DNA of 64,000 nt from contig CATLHM010000001.1 in NCBI GenBank assembly GCA_949949005.1, forward strand, positions 62,001-126,000, read 5' to 3'. Made by a program: the position numbers and the translations under genes. The notes under the pieces are model-generated. The model had not been told where the DNA came from and searched no databases. It saw only the letters and a program-made list of their open reading frames with translations. The DNA is from an uncultured Lachnospiraceae bacterium. Lineage in GTDB: Bacteria > Bacillota > Clostridia > Lachnospirales > Lachnospiraceae. This document shows positions 39,674 to 48,803 of the stretch, piece by piece (the first letter of the stretch is position 1; the number at the start of each line of letters is the position of its first letter).

Positions 39674-39805
39674 ATGCAGATAGAGATAGAGATGGATGAT
39701 GAAAACAGGGAAAAGAAGCGGCTGCTTGCGGCAGGCAGGTTCCTTTTGTGGGCGCTGATGATCGGAGTGTCGGTTTTTCTGGCATCAAGGTCATTGATGG
39801 TTTAG
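39674..39805 (+). CDS. Small single-pass membrane protein (43 aa)
   Basis: MQIEIEMDDENREKKRLLAAGRFLLWALMIGVSVFLASRSLMV*; RBS-like ggaaagg upstream; below ORF-track cutoff. Confidence 0.5.
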   Translation: MQIEIEMDDENREKKRLLAAGRFLLWALMIGVSVFLASRSLMV

Positions 39806-39879
39806 AGCAGGGGATTCGTCTGGGAAAGGATAAGGAACCGGAGGAAAAGAGATCGGAAGAAACCGGGAGGAGAGACGTG

Positions 39880-41886
39880 ATGAGAAAAAGACAGCTTAGG
39901 GCGCTGATCCTGCTTACGGTGGCGCTGACAGGATGTGGCAACATGGGAAAAGCGGGAGGAAATCCGGCAGGAGAAGAGACGGAAGAGGCAAAGACAGAAG
40001 GGACGCAGGCGGAAAGGACACAAGCAGGAGAAACGCAGACGGAAAGGGCAAAGGCAGAAGGGACGCAGGCGGAAGAAGCACAGACGGATGAGCCCGAAAA
40101 AGGTGAATCCGGGGAAAGTCCCGAAAAGTCCCGCCAGATGCAGACTCTTTTGCAGGGGGAAATCTGCCAGGGACGTATCATTTTAGAGGACGAGGAAGCG
40201 CTTTACATTTGCGGCACGGAGCGGATACGGCGGATAGAGAAATCTGACGGCTCTTCCCGGGTGTTGTGGGAGAGCGGGCCGGATGCCCGGGATGCGCTGA
40301 TGGCGATGGAAGGAAAAGGGGTGCTTGCGGGAGATTATATATATTTTCTGGAGGAGGCCAGGAGGGAGGCGGATGGCAGCCGTGGAGCCCAGGGACGCTG
40401 TTTCTCCGTGATTAAAAAGGACGGCACAGGTTATGAAAGGATCACGGAGCTGGAAGATTTCCCCCAGGCCTTTTACCGCTGCGGCAATGGGCTGTATCTG
40501 GAATCCAATGGCTGCGCTGGCTATTATCCCGAAGCAGAGGACGGGGCCCCTGTAAGGGGAGAGGACAGGGAGGAATTATCCTTTGAAGGGCTGCCTGGGT
40601 CCTATTCCCTTGTCTATGTCATGGACAGCGGGGTAAGAAATGTAAGCGCCCTTGAAAGCCTGAGTACCTTTGGCTATTACCTTGCCGTCAACGGGGGGAC
40701 AACGGTTGCCATTGACCCCAAGACCGGAGAGGAAAGAGAGCTGATGCCGGAGGCGGCTTTCCGCGCCTTTAACCGGGACTTTTTCCTGTTCGGCAAGTAT
40801 GAGGAGGGGAAGGAAGAGCTCTATCTTATGGATGCAAAGAGTTTTGAGACCAGCCTTCTGGCCGTTTATGAAAAGGAAAGCTATCCCTACGGAGTTATGG
40901 TCATAGATATGGATGAGGAGCATGTCTATGTGGTGGCGGAAAATGCGGGAGGCTCCCGGGAAGAGAACAGTATTTACGAAGAGATCGACTTGAAAACCGG
41001 GGAGCGCAGAGAACTGTTCCGCCTGGGAAAGAAACCGGGGATGGAGGGAGGCTTTGCTTTCAGCGCGCGGAATGTGGTCATTGAAGAGGGATATGCCTAT
41101 TATGCGGACGCAATGGACTACAAAATGTACCTGATGCGCAGAAGCCTTTCAGAGCCCGGGGAGGCGGCAGCTCTTGGGGATGCCTTCTACGACAGTGGCA
41201 TCAGCCAGGTGGGGACTGTGGAGAGCTACTTTGAGGAAATCCACAGTCAGGCCAGGCCGGATTTTGTGCTGGCAGAGATTGACTTGGAGCGTCTTGTAGT
41301 CGATGAAAAATATAAGGGAGCGGCGAAGATCAACCGGATTCTGGCCGCCGACCAGGACAGCATCCTCAGCTATGCGAAAGATACGGATGATCTTGCGTGG
41401 CGGGAGGACGAAATAGCCTCCCAGGAGGAGGATGAGATTCCCTACAATTTAAGTTACAGTTATTCCAGCCATCCTTCCCAGATCACCTATTTTGACGGGG
41501 ACAGGTTCAGCTTTTACCAGCAGGATTATGACTATACGGGAGGAGCCCACGGGATGCCTATGTGGGTGGGCCTTACGTTTGACTTAAACACCGGAGAAAG
41601 GCTCCTTCTCTCCGATGTGGTGGAAAACAGCGAGGAGGAGCTCAGGGAGATTGTGGTCAGGTATTTTGATGCCTGTATATCGGAAGCGCCCGAAGAATTT
41701 TGGGAAGACGCACTGACTGTGGTGCGGGAGGGAATAAGCCTTGCTTCTGATTTTTATCTTGAGGAGGAGGGAATCTGCTTTTATTTCCATCCCTATGCGC
41801 TGGCTGCCTATGCGGGCGGATTTAAGACGGTAACCATTCCCTATGAAGAGTTTGCGATGAAGATTCCGGTAAAGAACAGGGGATGA
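39880..41886 (+). CDS. Lipoprotein with C-terminal DUF3298/RsiV-like domain
   Basis: Start MRKRQLRALILLTVALTGCGNMG (lipobox); C-terminal YSYSSHPSQITYFDGDRFSFYQQDYDYTGGAHGMPMWVGLTFDLNTGERLLLSDVV...FYFHPYALAAYAGGFKTVTIPYEE. Confidence 0.82.
   Translation: MRKRQLRALILLTVALTGCGNMGKAGGNPAGEETEEAKTEGTQAERTQAGETQTERAKAEGTQAEEAQTDEPEKGESGESPEKSRQMQTLLQGEICQGRIILEDEEALYICGTERIRRIEKSDGSSRVLWESGPDARDALMAMEGKGVLAGDYIYFLEEARREADGSRGAQGRCFSVIKKDGTGYERITELEDFPQAFYRCGNGLYLESNGCAGYYPEAEDGAPVRGEDREELSFEGLPGSYSLVYVMDSGVRNVSALESLSTFGYYLAVNGGTTVAIDPKTGEERELMPEAAFRAFNRDFFLFGKYEEGKEELYLMDAKSFETSLLAVYEKESYPYGVMVIDMDEEHVYVVAENAGGSREENSIYEEIDLKTGERRELFRLGKKPGMEGGFAFSARNVVIEEGYAYYADAMDYKMYLMRRSLSEPGEAAALGDAFYDSGISQVGTVESYFEEIHSQARPDFVLAEIDLERLVVDEKYKGAAKINRILAADQDSILSYAKDTDDLAWREDEIASQEEDEIPYNLSYSYSSHPSQITYFDGDRFSFYQQDYDYTGGAHGMPMWVGLTFDLNTGERLLLSDVVENSEEELREIVVRYFDACISEAPEEFWEDALTVVREGISLASDFYLEEEGICFYFHPYALAAYAGGFKTVTIPYEEFAMKIPVKNRG
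39962..40092 (+). repeat. Imperfect tandem repeat in lipoprotein linker
   Basis: Repeated gcaaag(a/g)cagaagggacgcaggcggaa at ~60-nt spacing; encodes EGTQAERTQAGETQTERAKAEGTQAEEAQTDE. Confidence 0.85.
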
Positions 41887-41950
41887 CAGGGGCGGAAAGC
41901 AGCACTTTTTTGAATGACTCATAATACTGAGGGGAAGCGGCCCTGCCAGG

Positions 41951-43231
41951 CTACTTCCCCTTGATGAAGTCCCGATATTCCTTTGGCGTCTTGCCGATAT
42001 ATTTTTTGAAGGTCTTGGTAAAGTAATTCACATCAGGTATGCCGCAGTGCTGGGCCACAATCTGAATCTGCATGGTGGTTGTGTTAAGCAGGAAAACGGC
42101 CTGCCTGATTCTTTTTTTGTTGACATATTCGGTCAGTGTAGTCCCCGTCTCCTTTTTGAAAAGGGTGGAGAGGTAACTGGAATTCACATTTAAGAGGCTG
42201 GCCTGGGCATTTAAGCTTAAATCCGCAGTCAGGTCGGTGTCAATCTGGGTCAGTACCTTCTGAATCAGCAGGGAATAGCTTTTGAGAGAGTAATTCTGTA
42301 CCAGAAGACAGTAGTTATGTACCATGTCCTTGCCAAGGGAGACTACCGCATTGGGAGAGACACATTGCTCAATTTTCCGGGCATACTGGGAGGAAATGCT
42401 GTCAATATGCAGGGGATGGACAGAAGCCTGCTCCGCCGCCTTGCGCAGCAGGGTGTTCACGATAATCATATAATTTTTGACATTGCGCAGGGGATCTGCT
42501 ATGCGCTGCTCCAGCTGGCGGGAGAGGAAGCTGTTATAGAGCACCATGGCCTTATGGCTCTGGCCGGTGCTTACGGCTTTCATCAGCTCATTTTCATCGG
42601 CATATCTTTTTTCAAGGACTTTCATGGATAAAAAGGGTTCCGGCGGCTTTTCGGAACCTGCCTGGGAGGAGTTTGTCCGGCCAGGAGAACGCGAAAGATC
42701 CTGATGCTCGGGAATTAAATCGGAGAGCAAAGTGGCGGGAATGTCCTGGAAAGAGAAATTTTTCTCACTGCCCCAGAGCCTCGTGCCAAGGGTGAAAACC
42801 AGGGTAAGAATCTGGCTTTCGTTGAGAATAAGGGGAACCTCCTGGTAATATTTTTCAAGCTGTGAGAGAATGTCGGGAGGGTAAGAAAACTTACTGAAAA
42901 TATCCAGCAAAACCTTGCGTGAGATTACGGTGAGGGTATAAGGGCCGATCACCGCGAAAACGCTTTCCTTATCGTCCGGAATCCGGAAAAAGAGATAATG
43001 GCAAAAGGAAAAATCCTTTACCCGATAGATGGTGTTGGGGCGGCATATCTTTTCAAATTTATCCGGCAGCTCAGGATAATCAAAATCAGGATGGAAAAGA
43101 AGCCGCAGTCCGTAATCCACAGGTGAATAGGGCAGGATCATCGGACTTTTGACGGTAGAGAACGATAAGTGAAAGTTGTTAAGGAGTGCCTTTACAAAAT
43201 TCAGCTCTGCTTCATATTTCATAGCAATCAC
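41951..43231 (-). CDS. AraC-family regulator
   Basis: C-terminal LSLNAQASLLNVNSSYLSTLFKKETGTTLTEYVNKKRI...IVAQHCGIPDVNYFTKTFKKYIGKTPKEYR. Confidence 0.93.
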   Translation of the reverse strand: MIAMKYEAELNFVKALLNNFHLSFSTVKSPMILPYSPVDYGLRLLFHPDFDYPELPDKFEKICRPNTIYRVKDFSFCHYLFFRIPDDKESVFAVIGPYTLTVISRKVLLDIFSKFSYPPDILSQLEKYYQEVPLILNESQILTLVFTLGTRLWGSEKNFSFQDIPATLLSDLIPEHQDLSRSPGRTNSSQAGSEKPPEPFLSMKVLEKRYADENELMKAVSTGQSHKAMVLYNSFLSRQLEQRIADPLRNVKNYMIIVNTLLRKAAEQASVHPLHIDSISSQYARKIEQCVSPNAVVSLGKDMVHNYCLLVQNYSLKSYSLLIQKVLTQIDTDLTADLSLNAQASLLNVNSSYLSTLFKKETGTTLTEYVNKKRIRQAVFLLNTTTMQIQIVAQHCGIPDVNYFTKTFKKYIGKTPKEYRDFIKGK

Positions 43232-43709
43232 CCGAAGTATATTCTTTGGATACTTTTATTAAATATATTTTCATACATAATATCAAAAAAATCAAGATAT
43301 TCTAAAAAATATCCTATAAATCCTAAAAATCATCAGTATGTGTGTAAGTTCGACAGAGACCTAAAAATTGTCCCGGTATAAATCTTTTCCCAAAACAGAG
43401 AAAAACCGTGAATTTATACAATAATTGTTGAAAGAACGAGGATTAAAAAACCCGGAAAGGGAATATATTATATAAAATGTACAAAATGACAAGGAAATGG
43501 CATTTGAAAGCAGGACATATAACATCCAAATAATTTACTAGTTTATGAATAATTAATAATTGTTTGACATATATGTACAAAAATGATATAGTTTTAATAG
43601 TCGCATTAGAGTAAATTACCTAAATGTAAGGGCGCCTGTATTCAAGCCGTAGTCAGGGGGCTTTGGCATCGGGCAAAGACTAACAACTTTTTAGAGAAGG
43701 AGATCAACT

Positions 43710-45191
43710 ATGAAAAATGACACCTCAAAGTATTACGGCGAGAATGGCGTTCACCGTGTCCCGCTCTGGCGTATCGGCGGATTTGCATTGAACAACACCG
43801 CTACCAATTTGTACCTGTTCTTAATGAACTATGTTGCTTACTATCTGGGCGGTTTTGCGGGAGTCGCAACTGTAACCGCTTCAAGCTTTACCATGATGAT
43901 GCGTATCTGGGACGGTGTGACAGATCCGTTTATCGGATTCGTAGTTGACAAGACCAACGGCAAGTTCGGTAAGAACCGTCCTTTCATGGTAGTCGGAAAT
44001 ATTATTCTTTGTGTTATGAGTTTTATCATGTTCCATGTAACACACCACTTACCGGATAATAACGCGCTCCGATTTGGTTTCTTTATTGTAATTGCCGCGA
44101 TCTATTATATCGGATATACTTTCCAGTGTGTTGTTACCAAGTCTGCCCAGAGCTGTCTCACCAACGACCCTAAACAGAGACCGCTGTTTGCTGTTTTTGA
44201 CGGTATTTACAATACCTTCCTTTTTACAGGCGTAGCGATTATAGCCGCTCAGCTTACTCAGAAACACGGCGCCGTTACTACCACAGGCTTTTTCCATGAT
44301 CTGTGGCTCTTCACCGCGATCCTGAGTGCCATCTTTACCGCAATTGCCGTATTCTCTATTTCTCCCAAGGACAGAAGCGAGTTCTTTGGAACCGGCAAGG
44401 CTATTAAGGTTGGATTGAAGGATTATTGGGAAACCCTGAAGGGAAATCGTGCGATTCAGATGCTGGTGGTATCCGCATCTACCGATAAGCTGGCAGCTTC
44501 AGCCAAGACCAGCGCGGTAACCATTGTATTGTTCGGTGTTATCGCCGGAAATTACGCATTAAACGGAATTCTTACCGGATTTACCTCCGTTCCCGGTACC
44601 ATTCTTCTGATCTTTGGAGTTGCCGGACTTGCAACTACCTTAGGACAGAGAAAAGCTATGTTGATTGGTTCCTGGGGGGAAATTATTGTATGCGCCCTTT
44701 TGGGAATCCTGTGGATTTTTGGAGATCCCACAAGCCTGAACAATGGGAATGGCGGACTGCATTTTGGATATTTTGCGATTCTCTATATCGTTCTTACCGT
44801 TCTCCAGACCGGTTTCCAGGGGGTGGCCGGAAACATTGTTATTCCTATGACGGCTGACTGTGCCGACTATGAGGTATACCGTACAGGTAAATATGTACCT
44901 GGTATGATGGGAACCCTGTTCAGTTTTGTTGATAAGATTATTTCTTCCCTTGCACCTATGATTGCAGGCTTAATGTTTGCTGCGGTAGGATTTAAGGATG
45001 CCCTTCCTGACGTGGACGCTCCTTATAGCACATCCTTGCATTATGTAGCAGTATTCCTTGCCTATGGTATGATTATTCTGGGATGTCTGTGTAATGTTGT
45101 GGCACTTAAGTTCTATCCGCTGACCAAAGAAAAAATGAAATCTATTCAGGCCGAGGTTGCCGCGATCAAAGCGAAAGCAATGCAGGAATAA
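43710..45191 (+). CDS. GPH-family (glycoside-pentoside-hexuronide) MFS transporter
   Basis: SFTMMMRIWDGVTDPFIGFVVDKTNGKFGKNRPFMVVGN; 12-TM-like, 493 aa. Confidence 0.94.
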   Translation: MKNDTSKYYGENGVHRVPLWRIGGFALNNTATNLYLFLMNYVAYYLGGFAGVATVTASSFTMMMRIWDGVTDPFIGFVVDKTNGKFGKNRPFMVVGNIILCVMSFIMFHVTHHLPDNNALRFGFFIVIAAIYYIGYTFQCVVTKSAQSCLTNDPKQRPLFAVFDGIYNTFLFTGVAIIAAQLTQKHGAVTTTGFFHDLWLFTAILSAIFTAIAVFSISPKDRSEFFGTGKAIKVGLKDYWETLKGNRAIQMLVVSASTDKLAASAKTSAVTIVLFGVIAGNYALNGILTGFTSVPGTILLIFGVAGLATTLGQRKAMLIGSWGEIIVCALLGILWIFGDPTSLNNGNGGLHFGYFAILYIVLTVLQTGFQGVAGNIVIPMTADCADYEVYRTGKYVPGMMGTLFSFVDKIISSLAPMIAGLMFAAVGFKDALPDVDAPYSTSLHYVAVFLAYGMIILGCLCNVVALKFYPLTKEKMKSIQAEVAAIKAKAMQE

Positions 45192-45248
45192 GAATTGTCA
45201 TATTGTGAAAAATATAGTATAATGGCATAACAGAATTGTGTTACATAT

Positions 45249-45272
45249 GAGCGCCGGAGTTCTCCGGCGCTC
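45249..45272 (+). terminator. Intrinsic terminator-type hairpin
   Basis: Perfect 11-bp arms gagcgccggag-tt-ctccggcgctc followed by ttt. Confidence 0.75.
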
Positions 45273-45292
45273 TTTGAAAGGAAAAAGGCAAT

Positions 45293-45667
45293 ATGGGAAA
45301 AAAGAACAATTTGAACGAAAAGAACGATGTAAGCATTGACGATTATCTGGCCCTGCGAAAGGAACTAGACGAAACCAGAAAGGAATATGGGGTGGAAGTA
45401 AAGGAAGGGCGCATCTCCAGGGCGATTTCCAACTTCTTTGACAGAAGGGAGAACAGAGAGCCCAGCGTTGTGGTCCGAAAGAAATATCTGCTGCTTGCTC
45501 TTTTTACCGGCTGGATGGGAGGGCATCGCTTTTACGCGAAGCAGTATCCCACGGCAATCTTATATCTTCTGCTTTTTTGGTCAGGATTTCCTATTGCCAT
45601 GACATTGATTGATCTGATGGTGGCGATTCCCAAGGAGGCGGATGCGGAGGGGAAGATTCTGCTGTGA
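45293..45667 (+). CDS. TM2-domain protein
   Basis: KKYLLLALFTGWMGGHRFYAKQYPTAILYLLLFWSGFPIAMTLIDLMVAI. Confidence 0.9.
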   Translation: MGKKNNLNEKNDVSIDDYLALRKELDETRKEYGVEVKEGRISRAISNFFDRRENREPSVVVRKKYLLLALFTGWMGGHRFYAKQYPTAILYLLLFWSGFPIAMTLIDLMVAIPKEADAEGKILL

Positions 45668-45849
45668 ATGGTTTTCATAAGAAAGTATTTCCGTTGCGGC
45701 GGATGCTACCAGAAGGCTATGCTTTGGCGTAGCCTTTTGTGTTGCTAAGGAGGAGTGTGATTGATCTAAAAGCTAGCAGGTGGCCTGCAAAGCAAGCCAC
45801 CTGCTGTTCACATAGAGACGTCTGGATAAATCAGGCATCCACCATTTAT

Positions 45850-47457
45850 TTACACATATTTCTTCAAGGTAGCTCTTACGGCTCCGGCCCCTGCGATCAT
45901 TTCATTCAGGTAGCCTACCACCGTCTCAGCCATGCCCACATCATACAAATTCACGCCAAAGATCTTGGCATTTTCCAATACTGGCTTAAGCGCCTCTTCA
46001 CTGGCGCTTCCACCCAGCTTTAAGTCTGCCACATAAGGGCGAACCGTATCGAGCAGCGGGTCAGGGCTCAGCTCAAAGGCTTCTCCCGCATCATTTACAC
46101 CCATGAGATAGCGCAGCCATCCGGCGAAGAGCAGAGGGATGAGCTTTAAGTCCTTCACATCCAGCTCGGAGGATGCCTGGTAGGCCTTGATGGTCTCTCC
46201 GAAGCGGATTGCCAGCTTCTGAGAAGTATCGGTGGCAATACGCTGAGGGGTGTCGGGCATGAAAGGATTCGGGAAACGAACGTTGATTACCGTATCAATA
46301 AATTCCTTGGGGTCAAGGATGCCGGGGTTCACCACCACGGGAAGCCCTTCCTTGTAGCCTACGGTTTTGATCAGCTTTACAAGCTCCTCATCCTTAAGCT
46401 CCTCGGAGATCTTCTGATAACCAAGGACGCAGCCGAACACGGCCAGGCAGGTGTGGAGGGGATTTAAGCAGGTGCAGACCTTCATTTTCTCCACCTTGTC
46501 AACGGTTTCTCTGGCGGTATAGATAATCCCGCCCTTTTCAAGAGCCGGTTTTCCGTTAGGGAAAGAGTCCTCGATCACCAGATACTCGCATTCCTCCGCA
46601 TTGACGAAGGGCGCTACATAGGTATTCTTGGAGGTGATGACAGGCTCAAGCTCTTCCACACCGTCGTCTTTTAAGATCTTCTCTACCGAAGCGTCCGGGC
46701 GGGGAGTGATCTTGTCGATCATGCTCCAGGGGAAGGAAACCTTGGATTTGTCATTCACATAAGCTTTAAAGCCGGCGTCAACCAGTCCGTTTTCCACCCA
46801 TTTCTCCGCAAAAGCGTTGATGGCCGCATAGAGCTTATCCCCGTTGTGGGAGCAGTTGTCCATACTCACCATGGCGATGGGCTTTTGGCCTGCCGCATAA
46901 CGGCTGTAGAGAAGGGATGCCACCTTGCCGATATAGCTTCCGGGCTTTTCCGGGCCAGCCGCAAAGTCCGCTTCCACGGCGGGAATGGTGTCGCCCTTGC
47001 CGGTTACCAGGCTGTAGCCCTTTTCTGTGATGGTGAAGCTTGCCATCTGAAGGGAATCCTTCCCGAAGATTTCTTTTAGGCGGTCATATTCTGCTGGGTT
47101 TTCGGAATCCAGAATGTGGGATTCCACCACGCTGCCCACCACGGTCTTGTCGATGGTTCCGTCGGCCTTTAAGGTCACGGCAATGCCGTAATCGTCATGA
47201 GGACGGTTCATTTTTTCGATGATTTCATAGTCAAAGCCTTCCGCTACCACCAGGCCCCTGTCCAGAATGCCTTCATTTAAAAGGTTCTGTACTACATTTG
47301 CCTGAAAAGCACGGAAGATATTTCCTGCCCCAAAGTGGATCCAGAAGGGGTTTTCCTTTGTGGCCTGTGTTACCTTTTCACGATCAAATTTGGGGAGTGA
47401 AAATCCGGCCCCTTCCCAGGCGGCGCGGTCTTTCAGTCCCTGCTCACTTAATTTCAT
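45850..47457 (-). CDS. uxuB: Mannitol dehydrogenase family / D-fructuronate reductase
   Basis: HFGAGNIFRAFQANVVQNLLNEG; adjacent to uxuA. Confidence 0.9.
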   Translation of the reverse strand: MKLSEQGLKDRAAWEGAGFSLPKFDREKVTQATKENPFWIHFGAGNIFRAFQANVVQNLLNEGILDRGLVVAEGFDYEIIEKMNRPHDDYGIAVTLKADGTIDKTVVGSVVESHILDSENPAEYDRLKEIFGKDSLQMASFTITEKGYSLVTGKGDTIPAVEADFAAGPEKPGSYIGKVASLLYSRYAAGQKPIAMVSMDNCSHNGDKLYAAINAFAEKWVENGLVDAGFKAYVNDKSKVSFPWSMIDKITPRPDASVEKILKDDGVEELEPVITSKNTYVAPFVNAEECEYLVIEDSFPNGKPALEKGGIIYTARETVDKVEKMKVCTCLNPLHTCLAVFGCVLGYQKISEELKDEELVKLIKTVGYKEGLPVVVNPGILDPKEFIDTVINVRFPNPFMPDTPQRIATDTSQKLAIRFGETIKAYQASSELDVKDLKLIPLLFAGWLRYLMGVNDAGEAFELSPDPLLDTVRPYVADLKLGGSASEEALKPVLENAKIFGVNLYDVGMAETVVGYLNEMIAGAGAVRATLKKYV

Positions 47458-47530
47458 AATGCTTGGTTCCTTTCTGTAAATAGTTTTATAAATACCCCGG
47501 CAGCTGTGCTCTGCCGGGTAGAAACTTTGT

Positions 47531-48634
47531 TTACGACTTCTCAGCGTCCAGCTTATCTAGCATATCCCAGATGCCCCACATATACATGATACCCAGGGCG
47601 CGGTCATAGAGACCATAGCCGGGACGTACAGTGCCGGGGCCTTCGTTCCAGAGATGGCGTCCGTGGTCAGGGCGGATATAGCCGTCATAGCCGCAGTCAT
47701 GGTATGCCTTGATAATGTCCAGAATACCGGTTTCCCCATCGCAGTCGCGGTGGCTGGCCTCGGAGAAATCCCCGTTCGGGAAATGCTTGATATTCCGAAT
47801 ATGGGCGAAAGCAATGCGGTCACAGTGCTTGCGCACGATGGAAGCCACGTTGTTGTCCGGGTTGGCATTTAAGCTGCCGGAGCACAGAGTCAGGCAGTTA
47901 TAGGGATCATCTACCATGGAAAGGAATTTATCTATTGATGCAGCGTCTACCAGAAGACGGGGCAGTCCAAAAATATCCCATGGGGGATCATCCATATGGA
48001 TGGCCATCTTAATGTCGCATTCCCGACAGACAGGCATCAGGGCTTCCAGGAAATATTTCAGGTTTTCCCACAGCTTTTCCTTGGTAACCGGCTTGTACGC
48101 CTCAAATAATTCATCCAGTTTAGCCATTCTTTCCGGCTCCCAGCCAGGGAAAGTAAGGCCATGAAGATTGTTCAGGATATAGTCTGCCATCTCCTTGGGA
48201 TCGTCATGGATTCTGCTTGCCTCATAAAACAGAGCGGTGGAGCCGTCCCCTACCGGATGGAAAAGATCGGTACGGGTCCAGTCAAAAACCGGCATGAAGT
48301 TATAGCAGATTACTTTTACGCCGAATTTGGACAGATTGCGGATGGTCTGAATGTAGTTCGCAATATATCCGTCCCGGCTGGGCAGGCCGATCTTAATGTC
48401 GTCATGGACATTTACCGACTCAACCACATCCATATTAAAGCCGTAAGGTTTCAATTGTTTCTGAACCTCGGCTATTTCAGCTTCTTCCCACACTTCGCCG
48501 GGCATCTTATTGTGAAGAGCCCAGACGATACTTGTTACGCCGGGAATCTGCTTAATGTCTGACAACTTAATGTCATCGTTTCCTTCGCCATACCAGCGAA
48601 ACCCCATTTGCATAGAAAATACCTCCTGTTTCAC
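47531..48634 (-). CDS. uxuA: Mannonate dehydratase
   Basis: MQMGFRWYGEGNDDIKLSDIKQIPGVTSIVWALHNKMPGEVW...MAIHMDDPPWDIFGLPRL. Confidence 0.97.
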   Translation of the reverse strand: MKQEVFSMQMGFRWYGEGNDDIKLSDIKQIPGVTSIVWALHNKMPGEVWEEAEIAEVQKQLKPYGFNMDVVESVNVHDDIKIGLPSRDGYIANYIQTIRNLSKFGVKVICYNFMPVFDWTRTDLFHPVGDGSTALFYEASRIHDDPKEMADYILNNLHGLTFPGWEPERMAKLDELFEAYKPVTKEKLWENLKYFLEALMPVCRECDIKMAIHMDDPPWDIFGLPRLLVDAASIDKFLSMVDDPYNCLTLCSGSLNANPDNNVASIVRKHCDRIAFAHIRNIKHFPNGDFSEASHRDCDGETGILDIIKAYHDCGYDGYIRPDHGRHLWNEGPGTVRPGYGLYDRALGIMYMWGIWDMLDKLDAEKS

Positions 48635-48803
48635 TATATTTGATAGAAAAAATACCAGCTTTATCCTATTTTACCAGAAAACTTACTGAATCACAAGTTT
48701 GCTGCCCGTTTTATTCAGACAAATGGTAACTATTCAGCTTTCGGGTTACTTTTCTATGGGCTTGCCAAAGAAACAGCCTGGACAGGAAAAGTCTACTTTT
48801 TTA

